The notes beneath the pieces are model-generated. The model was not told where the DNA came from, did no database searches, and worked only from the letters and a program-made list of their open reading frames with translations. Shown here piece after piece: positions 16,015 to 23,090 of a stretch of DNA of 64,000 bases. Source of the stretch: Phycicoccus sp. Soil748 (lineage in GTDB: Bacteria; Actinomycetota; Actinomycetes; Actinomycetales; Dermatophilaceae); NCBI RefSeq assembly GCF_001428025.1, contig NZ_LMSC01000007.1, positions 742,968-806,967 on the forward strand. The letters run 5' to 3'. The number at the start of each line of letters is the position of its first letter. Position 1 is the stretch's first letter. The position numbers and the translations under genes were made by a program.

Positions 16015-17190
16015 TCAGGCCGTCCTGCTCCCGGAGGCGAAGGAGTGGGCCTCGGTGACGACCGCGGTCACGGTCTCGAGCTCGTCCTCGGTCCGGGGGC
16101 CGAACAGCATGACGAACCCGGCCGCCAGGCGGGTGCCCGCCCACGGGTGCGGGACGCCCCAGCCGTGGGCGACGAGGTCCGCGGCGTACGCCGCCGGGAG
16201 GGCCAGGTGGAGCGAGCCGTCGTGGGCCGGGTGGAGGTGGGCGAACTCGCGCACGCCCGGTACGAGGTAGCACTCGTCGGGACCGGCGCCGCCCGGCAGG
16301 GTGAAGGCGCGCGCGCCGGGGACGGAGATATGCGACGGGCCGCCCTGCACGCCGGTGAGGGCGCTGACGCGCTCGAAGAGCCTCTCCTGCAACGGTTGCG
16401 GGGCGTTCTGCGACTGTTGCTGCTGCGGGATGTCCCAGTGGACCTCGGGCGACGGGCCGGCCCGGTGGGGGAGCCGGCCGCCCTCGATGCTGTGCCAGAC
16501 CACGTCCCGCTGCGGACCCACCGGAGCGGCTCCCTCGACGGAGACGTGGGTGAGGCGTTCGGCGGCCCACGCCGCCAGCCGGCGCACGGTGGCCTGCGTG
16601 AGTCCGTGGCCGCTGGCGTCGCGTCGTCCGACGGTGGGTGCCCCGGACTCGGTGTGCAGCCAGGCCCAGGTGCGGTCGAGGAGCTCGCGCGGGATGACGT
16701 GGTCGGACTCGCCCTGGGCCACGAACACCGGCAGGTTGGCCAGCCGGCTGCGGTCGAGCGGGACGCCGGCGTCGAAGGGCAGCGTGCCGTAGAGGATCGC
16801 GGCGCCCGCGAACCGCGACGGGTCCGCGAGCACGAGCCCGCCGGCGAAGGCGGCGCCGCCGCTGAAGCCGATGAGCACGACGGGTCGGCCGGCGGGGGCG
16901 ACCGAGTCCAGCCACGCCCGGAACCAGGCCATGGTGGCCTCGAGGGAGGAGGCCACGGGACGGCCGATGCCGCGGTTGGCGAACCACGCGAACCCGCCAC
17001 CCTCCGCGATCGGCGCCCGCACGGCGGCGTACTCGACGCCCTGCGGCAGGTGGGAGGCGAGTCCGAGGATCTCCTGCTCGGTGGACCCACGTCCGTGGAG
17101 CAGGACGACCAGGGGAGCATTCGGGTCACCGGCGCCGTGGGTCGCGACGACCGGGGCGGCGAAGGTGGCCGTGCCCGTGGCGGTGGTCAT
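16015..17190 (-). CDS. Carboxylesterase/phospholipase-type hydrolase fused to a DUF5519-like domain
   Basis: The 391-residue protein has two parts. Residues 1-215 are a small alpha/beta hydrolase of the carboxylesterase/YpfH/MhqD type, with LLHGRGSTEQE, nucleophile Ser110 in GFSGG, Asp163 and His195 (SGHGL). Residues of about 230-391 match the luciferase-like DUF5519 pattern, ending in GFVMLFGPRTEDELETV. A QQQQ linker joins them. The ATG overlaps the stop of the upstream VOC gene (ATGA). MhqD-like esterases are induced by quinones under MarR regulators in Bacillus, which suits the context. What the fused domain does is unknown. Confidence 0.8.
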   Translation of the reverse strand: MTTATGTATFAAPVVATHGAGDPNAPLVVLLHGRGSTEQEILGLASHLPQGVEYAAVRAPIAEGGGFAWFANRGIGRPVASSLEATMAWFRAWLDSVAPAGRPVVLIGFSGGAAFAGGLVLADPSRFAGAAILYGTLPFDAGVPLDRSRLANLPVFVAQGESDHVIPRELLDRTWAWLHTESGAPTVGRRDASGHGLTQATVRRLAAWAAERLTHVSVEGAAPVGPQRDVVWHSIEGGRLPHRAGPSPEVHWDIPQQQQSQNAPQPLQERLFERVSALTGVQGGPSHISVPGARAFTLPGGAGPDECYLVPGVREFAHLHPAHDGSLHLALPAAYAADLVAHGWGVPHPWAGTRLAAGFVMLFGPRTEDELETVTAVVTEAHSFASGSRTA

Positions 17191-17696
17191 CGTGCGTCCA
17201 GCGGTACGAGCTCGGCGGCGGTGCGGACACCCGACCAGCGCGTCGTCTCGGCGGCGAGGTCGAGTCGCTCGACCGGTGCGGAGTGCTCGAACTCGCCCCA
17301 CGACTCGCGCGGCAGCATCCACATGACCTCGAACTCGTTGCCGTCGGGGTCCTGGCCGTAGATGCTCTTGGTGGCGCCGTGGCTCGACTCGCCCCCGAGG
17401 GCGCCGAGGCGCAGCAGGGTGCTGCGGGCCTCGACCAGCTCGTCGATGGTGTCGACCTGCCAGGCGAGGTGGTAGAGCCCGAGGGCGCCTCGCGGGCGTG
17501 GCGGCTGGGCGCCGACCCCGAAGAGGCCGAGGTCGTGGTGGTTGGCCGAGCGGGGCAGTCGCAGGAACGCGGCCTGGGCACGGGGCTCCTGCGCCACGAC
17601 CTCCATCCCGAAGGCCTGCTGGTAGAACTCCAGGCTGCGGTCGAGGTCGCTGACGAAGAGCACGGCGTGGTTGAGGCGCACGGCGTTGACGGTCAT
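17187..17696 (-). CDS. VOC-family ring-cleaving dioxygenase-like protein
   Basis: The 169-residue VOC protein has two beta-alpha-beta-beta-beta modules with probable metal ligands His10 (RLNHAV), His76 (LYHLAWQ) and Glu123 (DPDGNEFEV). It resembles single-domain catechol-2,3-dioxygenase-like proteins (CatE/MhqA type) rather than the large XylE-type enzyme at 2471. It lies in the middle of a three-gene MarR-controlled operon, overlapping the esterase gene by 4 bp and 34 bp after the reductase gene. A role in opening hydroquinones or catechols is plausible. Glyoxalase or fosfomycin-resistance-like activity cannot be excluded from sequence. Confidence 0.82.
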   Translation of the reverse strand: MTVNAVRLNHAVLFVSDLDRSLEFYQQAFGMEVVAQEPRAQAAFLRLPRSANHHDLGLFGVGAQPPRPRGALGLYHLAWQVDTIDELVEARSTLLRLGALGGESSHGATKSIYGQDPDGNEFEVMWMLPRESWGEFEHSAPVERLDLAAETTRWSGVRTAAELVPLDAR

Positions 17697-17730
17697 GGTG
17701 CGGAATCCGTTCTGCTGATGGGGATCTGGG

Positions 17731-18303
17731 TCAGGCGATGACGCCGAAGCCGCCGGTCCACGAGATCTTCTCGCCGGCGGCGAGGGTGATCTGGAGGAAG
17801 CCGAGGGCCTCGAGCTCCCGGGCTCGGCGCAGGGACCCGGCATCGATGGCCTTGAGACCGCCGGCCGCGACGATGCCGGCCAGGGTGGTCTTCGCGTCGG
17901 CGTCGTCGCCGGCGATGAGGACGGTCGTGGTGAGGGCACCGACGGTCCCGGCGGCCAGGGTGCCCGCGAAGTTGGTGTTGAACGCCTTGAGGACGCGGGA
18001 CTCGGGGAGCGCAGCGGCCAGCTCGGCGGCAGCGGAGCCGTCGGCGGCGACGGTGAGGGAGTCGAACGTCGCGAAGTCGACCGGGTTGGTGATGTCGACG
18101 ACGATCCGGCCCGCGAGCTCGGCACCACGGCTGGCGACGATGTCGGCGAGGGCCGGGTAGGGGACGGCCAGGACCACCACGTCGCCGAGACGGGCGTCGG
18201 CGTCGTCCTTGCCGATGAGGGTGACGGTGTGGCCGCCGCGGCCGGCGACGGCAGCGATCGCCTGGCCCATGTTGCCGGTTCCGATGATCGAGATGTGCGC
18301 CAT
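17731..18303 (-). CDS. NAD(P)-binding reductase, F420H2:NADP oxidoreductase-like
   Basis: The 190-residue Rossmann protein starts with ISIIGTGNMGQAIA (GxGxxG at 8-13) and contains VVLAVPYPALADIV and VVDITNPVDF, typical of the NADP oxidoreductase coenzyme-F420-dependent family. The C-terminal ALGFLQITLAAGEKISWTGGFGV is also shared by that group. Small members like this act as predicted reductases and do not always use F420. GGAGG lies before the ATG at 18303. It is the first gene of the operon and is divergent from the MarR gene, with a palindromic operator between them. The substrate is unknown; a quinone is a reasonable guess. Confidence 0.82.
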   Translation of the reverse strand: MAHISIIGTGNMGQAIAAVAGRGGHTVTLIGKDDADARLGDVVVLAVPYPALADIVASRGAELAGRIVVDITNPVDFATFDSLTVAADGSAAAELAAALPESRVLKAFNTNFAGTLAAGTVGALTTTVLIAGDDADAKTTLAGIVAAGGLKAIDAGSLRRARELEALGFLQITLAAGEKISWTGGFGVIA

Positions 18304-18327
18304 GGTGTGCCTCCGAGTGGTGAGTGC

Positions 18328-18391
18328 TTGGTTGTTGATACAAGTAACACCGTACACCCAAAAGTTGTTCCTTCAACCAATGTCCTATGCT
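18328..18391. promoter_or_regulatory. MarR operator and divergent promoters
   Basis: TTGGTTG at 18328-18334 and CAACCAA at 18374-18380 form an exact inverted repeat in the 83-bp AT-richer gap between the reductase and marR genes. Further GTTGTT half-sites lie between them. A TATGCT box at 18386-18391 would place transcription start on the A of the ATG at 18399, giving a leaderless marR mRNA. Binding would then block both promoters. Confidence 0.6.
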
Positions 18392-18902
18392 GTGGAGCAT
18401 GAGCACGAGATGGTTGGACCCCGAGGAGCGCGCGGCGTGGCTGCGGTTCGCCGCCGTGATGGAGCTCCTGCCCGGGGCCCTCGACGCCCAGCTGCGCCGC
18501 GACGCCGGGCTCAGCCACTTCGACTACTTCGTCCTGGCGATGCTGTCCGAGGCGCCGGAGCACACGTTGCGGATGACCGCGCTGGCACAGAAGACCAACG
18601 CCACGCTGCCCCGGCTGTCGCACGTGGTGAACAAGCTCGAGGGCCGCGGCCTCGTCGAGCGGTTCCCGTGCCCCGAGGACGGCCGCGCCACCAACGCGCG
18701 CCTGACCGACCGTGGCTGGGACCTCGTCGTCGAGACCGCCCCGGGGCACGTCGAGACCGTGCGGCACCTCGTCCTCGACGGACTCTCCCGCACGCAGGTG
18801 CGCCAGCTGGCACGGATCAGTGATGCCATGCTCGCGCGCCTCGACCCCGAGGGCCGGATGCAGGCCCTGATCAACCCCGACGCCTCGCCCTCGGTGGACT
18901 GA
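18387..18902 (+). CDS. MarR-family transcriptional regulator
   Basis: The 171-residue protein is a MarR winged-helix regulator with HFDYFVLAMLSEAPEHTLRMTALAQ, the recognition region LPRLSHVVNKLEGRGLVERF and the wing CPEDGRATNARLTDRGWD. It likely represses the divergent reductase-VOC-esterase operon through the inverted repeat in the 83-bp gap. Two starts are possible: ATG 18387, or ATG 18399, which coincides with a predicted transcription start. There is no cysteine in the protein, so a thiol-based quinone switch as in MhqR-independent sensors such as YodB is unlikely; direct ligand binding is more probable. Confidence 0.9.
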   Translation: MLWSMSTRWLDPEERAAWLRFAAVMELLPGALDAQLRRDAGLSHFDYFVLAMLSEAPEHTLRMTALAQKTNATLPRLSHVVNKLEGRGLVERFPCPEDGRATNARLTDRGWDLVVETAPGHVETVRHLVLDGLSRTQVRQLARISDAMLARLDPEGRMQALINPDASPSVD

Positions 18903-19046
18903 GCTCGGCCCCTCAAGAGGGCGCCTGCGGAGGGCGCGTGCCTGCGTGGCCCCTCACCCGTTCGGGTCAGGTCGTCCGGATCGCCGCGCGCGTCGGTGCG
19001 CGCGGCGGCTACGTTGCGGGCGACCCGGATCGACGCAGGAGGACGT

Positions 19047-19853
19047 GTGCAGCGGTTCACCGTGACCTTCGACCAGACCGGCGTCGGGGCGTCCCCCTCC
19101 CAGGCGACGGTCGGCGACCCCGACGCCTTCGTCCTCGAGATGCCCCGTGGCAGCGCGGCAGTCGGGGTCGTGGTCCCCCTCCTGGGCGCCGCCTTCGGCG
19201 CCTTCGTCGCCGTCGTCGCCCTCGTCCACCTGTCCGTCGTCGGCTTCCTCATCGGCGGCCCGGTAGCCGGTGGAGCAGGGCTTGCGGCACGGCAGGGCCT
19301 GCGCGCAGCGTCGGTCCCGTTGCTGGCAGCCGGACCTGGCGGCCTCTACCTCAGCGGCCTCGGCCTGGCGCCCGGCGACCAGCGCGCCCAGGTCCTTCCC
19401 TGGGCGCAGCTGCGTCGCCTGGTGGTGTGCTGTGCGCTGGAGCCGTCGGCTCAGGTGGGCCGGCCCGCCTTCGGGCAGCCGGCGCTGGCCGTGGTGACGG
19501 TGGACCCGGCGCCGGGCACCGCTGCGCCCGGGGCCGCACAGCTGCCGCAGGTCCAGGGCATGGTCCCCTACGAGCCGGGCGCCGTGGACGTGTCGTCGGT
19601 GGACCCGGTTGCCCTGGCCGAGCTGCGGAAGTCGCGCCCCGACCTGTCGGCGATGCTCGAGCGCGACCGCACCGGGAGCGCGTCGCCCAGGTTGCCCTAC
19701 CAGTCCCTGGCCAACGGGCTCGATGCAGCGCAGCGCGCCGCGCTCACGGAGGCGGTCCACCGGTACGCCCCGCACGTGCAGGTCGTGGACGGCCCGGACC
19801 TCGACACCCGCGGCCCGACGGTCTGGCTCGGGCCCCCCGCCGGTACCCACTGA
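19047..19853 (+). CDS. Hypothetical membrane protein
   Basis: I do not recognise the family. The GTG at 19047 is preceded by AGGAGGA and is preferred over an ATG at 18996. The 268-residue product has one hydrophobic hairpin (about 37-85, glycine/alanine/valine-rich), followed by a soluble part with a WAQLRRLVV strand that looks like a PH-like or bPH2-type membrane-associated domain. The N-terminal part FTVTFDQTGVGASPSQATVGDPDAFVLEMPR precedes the membrane hairpin. It stands alone between marR and a convergent gene, with a terminator hairpin after it. Confidence 0.7.
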   Translation: MQRFTVTFDQTGVGASPSQATVGDPDAFVLEMPRGSAAVGVVVPLLGAAFGAFVAVVALVHLSVVGFLIGGPVAGGAGLAARQGLRAASVPLLAAGPGGLYLSGLGLAPGDQRAQVLPWAQLRRLVVCCALEPSAQVGRPAFGQPALAVVTVDPAPGTAAPGAAQLPQVQGMVPYEPGAVDVSSVDPVALAELRKSRPDLSAMLERDRTGSASPRLPYQSLANGLDAAQRAALTEAVHRYAPHVQVVDGPDLDTRGPTVWLGPPAGTH

Positions 19854-19875
19854 CCGAGCCCGGCTCCGTACGGGG

Positions 19876-19915
19876 CACAGCGAAGCCCCCGACGGGGGGT
19901 CGGGGGCTTGCTGTG
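19876..19915. terminator. Bidirectional terminator hairpin
   Basis: AAGCCCCCGAC pairs with GTCGGGGGCTT around a GGGGG loop. The stem is extended by CACAGC/GCTGTG with one bulged G. It lies between two convergent genes (stops at 19853 and 19936) and probably serves both. Confidence 0.85.
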
Positions 19916-19935
19916 TCCGCGGGTGCTGGCCTGTG

Positions 19936-20547
19936 TCAACCGACAGCGGGAGCAGGAGCGGCGGCACGGCCGGCTCCGATGCGGACCTCCTCCTCGACCG
20001 GCACGGTGCGACGGTGCCAGATCCCGAGGAAGCTGAGCAGGAACATCAGGCCCGAGCCGATGAAGGCTGCGATCGCGCCCCACCAGGCGATGACGCCCAT
20101 GGTGCCGAAGGCGTACGCGTTGAGGAGCAGCCCGCGAAGGGTGTTGCCCATGAACAGGGTCTGGCGCAGCTGGCCGAGCTCGGCAACGGCGGCGGGGTCG
20201 GCGGTCTTGTCCTGCGACATCGCGATGAACTGGCCGCTGACCTCTTCGTAGGTCTTGCCACCGCTGGCCTTGTTCATGTGGACGAGGATGTAGTGGTCGG
20301 CGTACGCCTTGGCCTGCGCGCCGGTGGTCAGCTCCTGGCCGGCGTACTGCGACAGGTAGGGCTTGATCGCCGGGTCCTCGATCGCCTTGCCGGACGGCAT
20401 CGTGATCTTCTGGTCGGCGAGCTGGCTGTGCACGTTGTCCGTCACGAAGTTGTTGGCCCAGGTCAGCAGTCCGCCTGCGACCAGGAGGACCGTGGCCACG
20501 ATGAAGCCGGCGGCCGTGAGGAGGGTGTCGAGGGTTCTGCGTCGCAT
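19936..20547 (-). CDS. Hypothetical membrane protein (three transmembrane segments)
   Basis: The 203-residue protein has one N-terminal membrane helix (about 8-32), an extracytoplasmic domain with ADQKITMPSGKAIEDPAIKP and ASGGKTYEEVSGQFIAMSQD, and two C-terminal membrane helices. It resembles an actinobacterial membrane family whose members are sometimes mislabelled as ring-opening dioxygenase LigA; nothing here supports a dioxygenase. ATGs at 20556 and 20547 are both possible; the second has GGGAG at a better distance. An imperfect GGTGGG...CCCACC palindrome lies about 90 bp upstream, at 20637-20657. Confidence 0.7.
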   Translation of the reverse strand: MRRRTLDTLLTAAGFIVATVLLVAGGLLTWANNFVTDNVHSQLADQKITMPSGKAIEDPAIKPYLSQYAGQELTTGAQAKAYADHYILVHMNKASGGKTYEEVSGQFIAMSQDKTADPAAVAELGQLRQTLFMGNTLRGLLLNAYAFGTMGVIAWWGAIAAFIGSGLMFLLSFLGIWHRRTVPVEEEVRIGAGRAAAPAPAVG

Positions 20548-20636
20548 GGTTCTCATCTCCCGCTGTTCGGGGTTCGCGGCCCCGGTGGTGTTGCCCTGGT
20601 TGGGCATTCCCAGCATCGAGCCCGCGCGCACCTGCG

Positions 20637-20657
20637 TGGTGGGACCATCGTCCCCAC
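20637..20657. promoter_or_regulatory. Imperfect palindrome upstream of the three-helix membrane protein
   Basis: GGTGGGACCATCGTCCCCACC lies 90 bp upstream of the 20547 start, with arms GGTGGG/CCCACC around a near-symmetric centre. It is the only obvious symmetric element in the 174-bp gap. A role as operator is a guess. Confidence 0.35.
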
Positions 20658-20721
20658 CGCGCTGTGGTCAGTGTCACAGCGGCCCGCGCATGCGGACCCG
20701 GTGGTCGGCACCCGCCTCCGA

Positions 20722-21591
20722 TCAGCGGAATTCGTTGCGGCGCAACGGGGTTCGTATCGCGGGCGCCCACTCGGGTGCCGTGAGGGCGTACCCGTAGGTG
20801 TCCAGCCACCGGCCGGTCCGGTGCAGGGCGTCGGCCCGGGCATGCAGCTCGCGCCGGAGTCCCACCCTGTCCATGAGGCGCCAGGAGGGCTCGTTGTCGG
20901 CGAAGCAGGTGGCGACCACCCGGTGGAGGCGCAGGTCCTCGAAGGACACGCGCAGCAGCTCTCGCACGGCCTCGGTGGCGTAGCCCCGCCCGCTGTGGGC
21001 AGGGTCGAGGACCCAGGCAAGCTCTGCCTGCAGCCCCCGGCCGTGCGGTGCGGCCTCCGCCTGCGTCCAGGCGTCCTCGACGCGGAGCATGAGGTCGCCG
21101 ACGACCCGGTCGCCATGCTCGATGACGAGGGTCGTGGCGAGGCGCTGCGGGTCCGCGAAGGTCCTGCGGTACCGAGCGGGGTCCGACGGCAGCTCGGTCA
21201 GCCAGCGCCCGACCTCCTCCCGGCGCCGGAAGGCGAACGTCGCGTCGGCATCTGCGCGAACCGCTCGCCGGATGGTGAGGCGGTCCGTGGCGCGCGGCCA
21301 GGCCACACGGCCCAGAGGGTCGGGTGGGGCGGTGGCTGCCGCGCCGCGGCTCTCGACGGAGAGAGTGCCGCGGCTCTCGACGGAGCGAGTGCCGGGGCTG
21401 TCGACCGAGAGGAGGGGCGCGGCCAGGTCCCTGAGGCCGTTGAGGACACCATGGAGCTGCGACTGGTCGGCGATGGGTCCGGTCAGGGTGGTGGTGCCGT
21501 CCGGGTGGTGCCTGATGACGAGGCCCGCCAGCCGGGCTGACCAGTGGGCGTCGAGGTGCCCGTCGACGCGGACCTCGTAGGTGGGGCTCAT
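20722..21591 (-). CDS. GNAT acetyltransferase (RimJ/RimL-like) with an N-terminal small domain
   Basis: The 289-residue protein joins two domains. Residues of about 4-62 (YEVRVDGHLDAHW ... GPIADQSQLHGVLNGLRDL) match the stand-alone 90-residue protein at 28426-28698. Residues of about 105-280 are a GNAT N-acetyltransferase with the acetyl-CoA loop DPAHSGRGYATEAVREL and the NEPSWRLMDRVGLRRE helix typical of RimJ/RimL enzymes. A linker with the threefold repeat SV(D/E)SxGT joins them. The stop of the upstream DUF2306 gene overlaps its start (ATGA), so it is the last gene of a three-gene operon. The acceptor substrate is unknown. Confidence 0.85.
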   Translation of the reverse strand: MSPTYEVRVDGHLDAHWSARLAGLVIRHHPDGTTTLTGPIADQSQLHGVLNGLRDLAAPLLSVDSPGTRSVESRGTLSVESRGAAATAPPDPLGRVAWPRATDRLTIRRAVRADADATFAFRRREEVGRWLTELPSDPARYRRTFADPQRLATTLVIEHGDRVVGDLMLRVEDAWTQAEAAPHGRGLQAELAWVLDPAHSGRGYATEAVRELLRVSFEDLRLHRVVATCFADNEPSWRLMDRVGLRRELHARADALHRTGRWLDTYGYALTAPEWAPAIRTPLRRNEFR

Positions 21592-22256
21592 GGCTGGGTC
21601 CCGAGGAGGGCCGGGGCCGGCGTGCGACGGCTGGTCTGGGCGGGGCTGCGCCGGATGGACCACTCGGCGATGGTGAGGTTGATGACCCAGGCCGCCCCTC
21701 GGGAGGCGTCGAGGGCCAGGGCGCCGTGGCCGAGGAGGGCTCCCCCCACCCCTTCGGTGAACGCCTGGGTCCCTGCCGCGAGGGCGATGGCATAGCTGCG
21801 CGTCATCCACGCGCGGTGCGCGGCGACGTCACCCCGCCGGATGGCGGCGACGCCGAGGGCGAGGCCGGTGACCATGGCGGGGGCGAACGCCAGCCGGAGC
21901 ACGAACAGCAGCGGTCCTGAACCCGGCTGGGGCGGGAGGAACACGGCCAGCCAGAGTGCCGAGCCCGCCACCGCGGCACCGGCGACGACCGCGACCCGTC
22001 CTGCGCTGCGGTGCCAGCGGGGGTGTCGCCGGCGGACGGCGGGCGCGAACTGGACGGCGCCGAGGAGGGCGTACACGGCTGCGCCGCAGATGTGGACGAC
22101 GACGGGCAGCGGGGAGGCGGTGAACCTCGCGTCGGCCGGGATCAGCTGTGGGCCACCGGCGAGCTCGACCAGCCTCGCCGTGCCTGCGAGGAGCGGTATG
22201 GCCGACAGTGCCACGAGTGCGACCGGGACGCGCCACCCCGGCTGCCGGCTCGTCAT
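21588..22256 (-). CDS. DUF2306-family membrane protein
   Basis: The 222-residue protein has about six membrane helices and the DUF2306 hallmarks PVVVHICGAAVYALLGAVQF, RRRHPRWHRSAGRV and the later HRAWMTRSYAIALAAG. Conserved His and Arg residues inside and next to the helices suggest a heme- or redox-linked role, which has not been shown for the family. It overlaps its neighbours by 4 bp on both sides, so it is co-translated with the upstream membrane protein and the downstream GNAT gene. Confidence 0.85.
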   Translation of the reverse strand: MTSRQPGWRVPVALVALSAIPLLAGTARLVELAGGPQLIPADARFTASPLPVVVHICGAAVYALLGAVQFAPAVRRRHPRWHRSAGRVAVVAGAAVAGSALWLAVFLPPQPGSGPLLFVLRLAFAPAMVTGLALGVAAIRRGDVAAHRAWMTRSYAIALAAGTQAFTEGVGGALLGHGALALDASRGAAWVINLTIAEWSIRRSPAQTSRRTPAPALLGTQP

Positions 22257-22945
22257 CGCACCGGCACCGCAGGCCGTGCCGGCGCCGTACGGGTGGTGCT
22301 GGCCGGGTGGGCGGCTGCACCGCGCTGGTCGCGCCACAGGGACAGGCCGAGGCCGATCAGGGCGAGGCCGGTGGGGACGGCCAGGGGACGGTTGAAGGAC
22401 TGGGGGAGGAAGGCGAGGGCGGCGGTGGCGACGTTGCCCACGGCGAGGAGCGCGGCGGCCCAGCGGTTGAGGACGCCGGCACGGAAGGTCGCGACACCGA
22501 ACAGCAGGCCGCCGAGCACGTAGAAGGCGCCGGTGACGGCGAAGACGGTGGTGAGGGCGCCGATGTCGCCGCCGGCGCTGCCCTTGAAGGCGGCCGCGAT
22601 GACGTCGCCGGTCCAGGCCGGGTCGGTGCGGGCGGTGGTGGGGAGGGCGAACGCAGCCATGAAGGTGGCGGCGAACATCATCAGGAAGCCGGCGGAGAGG
22701 GCGAGGTACCCGACGAGGGCGACGATGCCTGCCTTGGCCTGCTGGCGCAGGTACATGCCGGTGAGGCCGACCAGGACGAGGGCGGACATGACGGTCTTGG
22801 CGGTGTTGCGGACGACCCAGTCGGCGGTCGTGGCCGACTCGACGGTCATGGCGGGGTGCTTCACCTGGACGGCGATGTAGATGGCTCCAGCGGCGGCGGC
22901 GGCGATGCCGGCGCCCTGGCCGAGACGGGCGGTCGAGACGTTCAT
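22253..22945 (-). CDS. Membrane protein, six predicted helices, first gene of a LAL-promoter operon
   Basis: The 230-residue protein has about six hydrophobic helices and an Ala-rich N-terminus, with no signal peptidase site. It resembles DUF4386-type or similar small integral membrane proteins, but I cannot name a family. GAAGGA precedes the ATG at 22945. It leads the operon that continues into the DUF2306 and GNAT genes. The conserved promoter element at 22991-23037 lies directly upstream. The C-terminal 25 residues are Pro/Thr/Ala-rich. Confidence 0.75.
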   Translation of the reverse strand: MNVSTARLGQGAGIAAAAAGAIYIAVQVKHPAMTVESATTADWVVRNTAKTVMSALVLVGLTGMYLRQQAKAGIVALVGYLALSAGFLMMFAATFMAAFALPTTARTDPAWTGDVIAAAFKGSAGGDIGALTTVFAVTGAFYVLGGLLFGVATFRAGVLNRWAAALLAVGNVATAALAFLPQSFNRPLAVPTGLALIGLGLSLWRDQRGAAAHPASTTRTAPARPAVPVR

Positions 22946-22990
22946 GGCGGGTTCCTTCGGTCAGGTGGTCGGCGGTGGTGCCGACTGGTC

Positions 22991-23037
22991 CGAAGGTAGG
23001 AACAGCAGGGGTGAGGGCGAATCACCATCGGTGGTGA
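22991..23037 (-). promoter_or_regulatory. Activator-type promoter, TCACCA-N4-TGGTGA + 21 nt + CCTACCTTCG
   Basis: On the reverse strand, TCACCA-CCGA-TGGTGA (23037-23022) is followed after exactly 21 nt by CCTACCTTCG (23000-22991), a TAnnnT-type -10. The same layout and spacing occur at 28806-28760 (reverse strand) and 35162-35208 (forward strand). It lies upstream of the 22945 gene. The geometry suggests an activator bound over the -35 region; the neighbouring LuxR/LAL protein is the candidate. Confidence 0.7.
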
Positions 23038-23090
23038 CCCGGGTGGTGATCCGCGGACGGGCGGCGACCCGGATTCTGGTCCCCGGCTGG

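Noticed and set aside
19936-20547. Naming the three-helix membrane protein as a ring-opening dioxygenase (LigA)
   Set aside because: It has membrane helices and no metal-ligand pattern of any dioxygenase; the name seems to be a propagated database error for this family.
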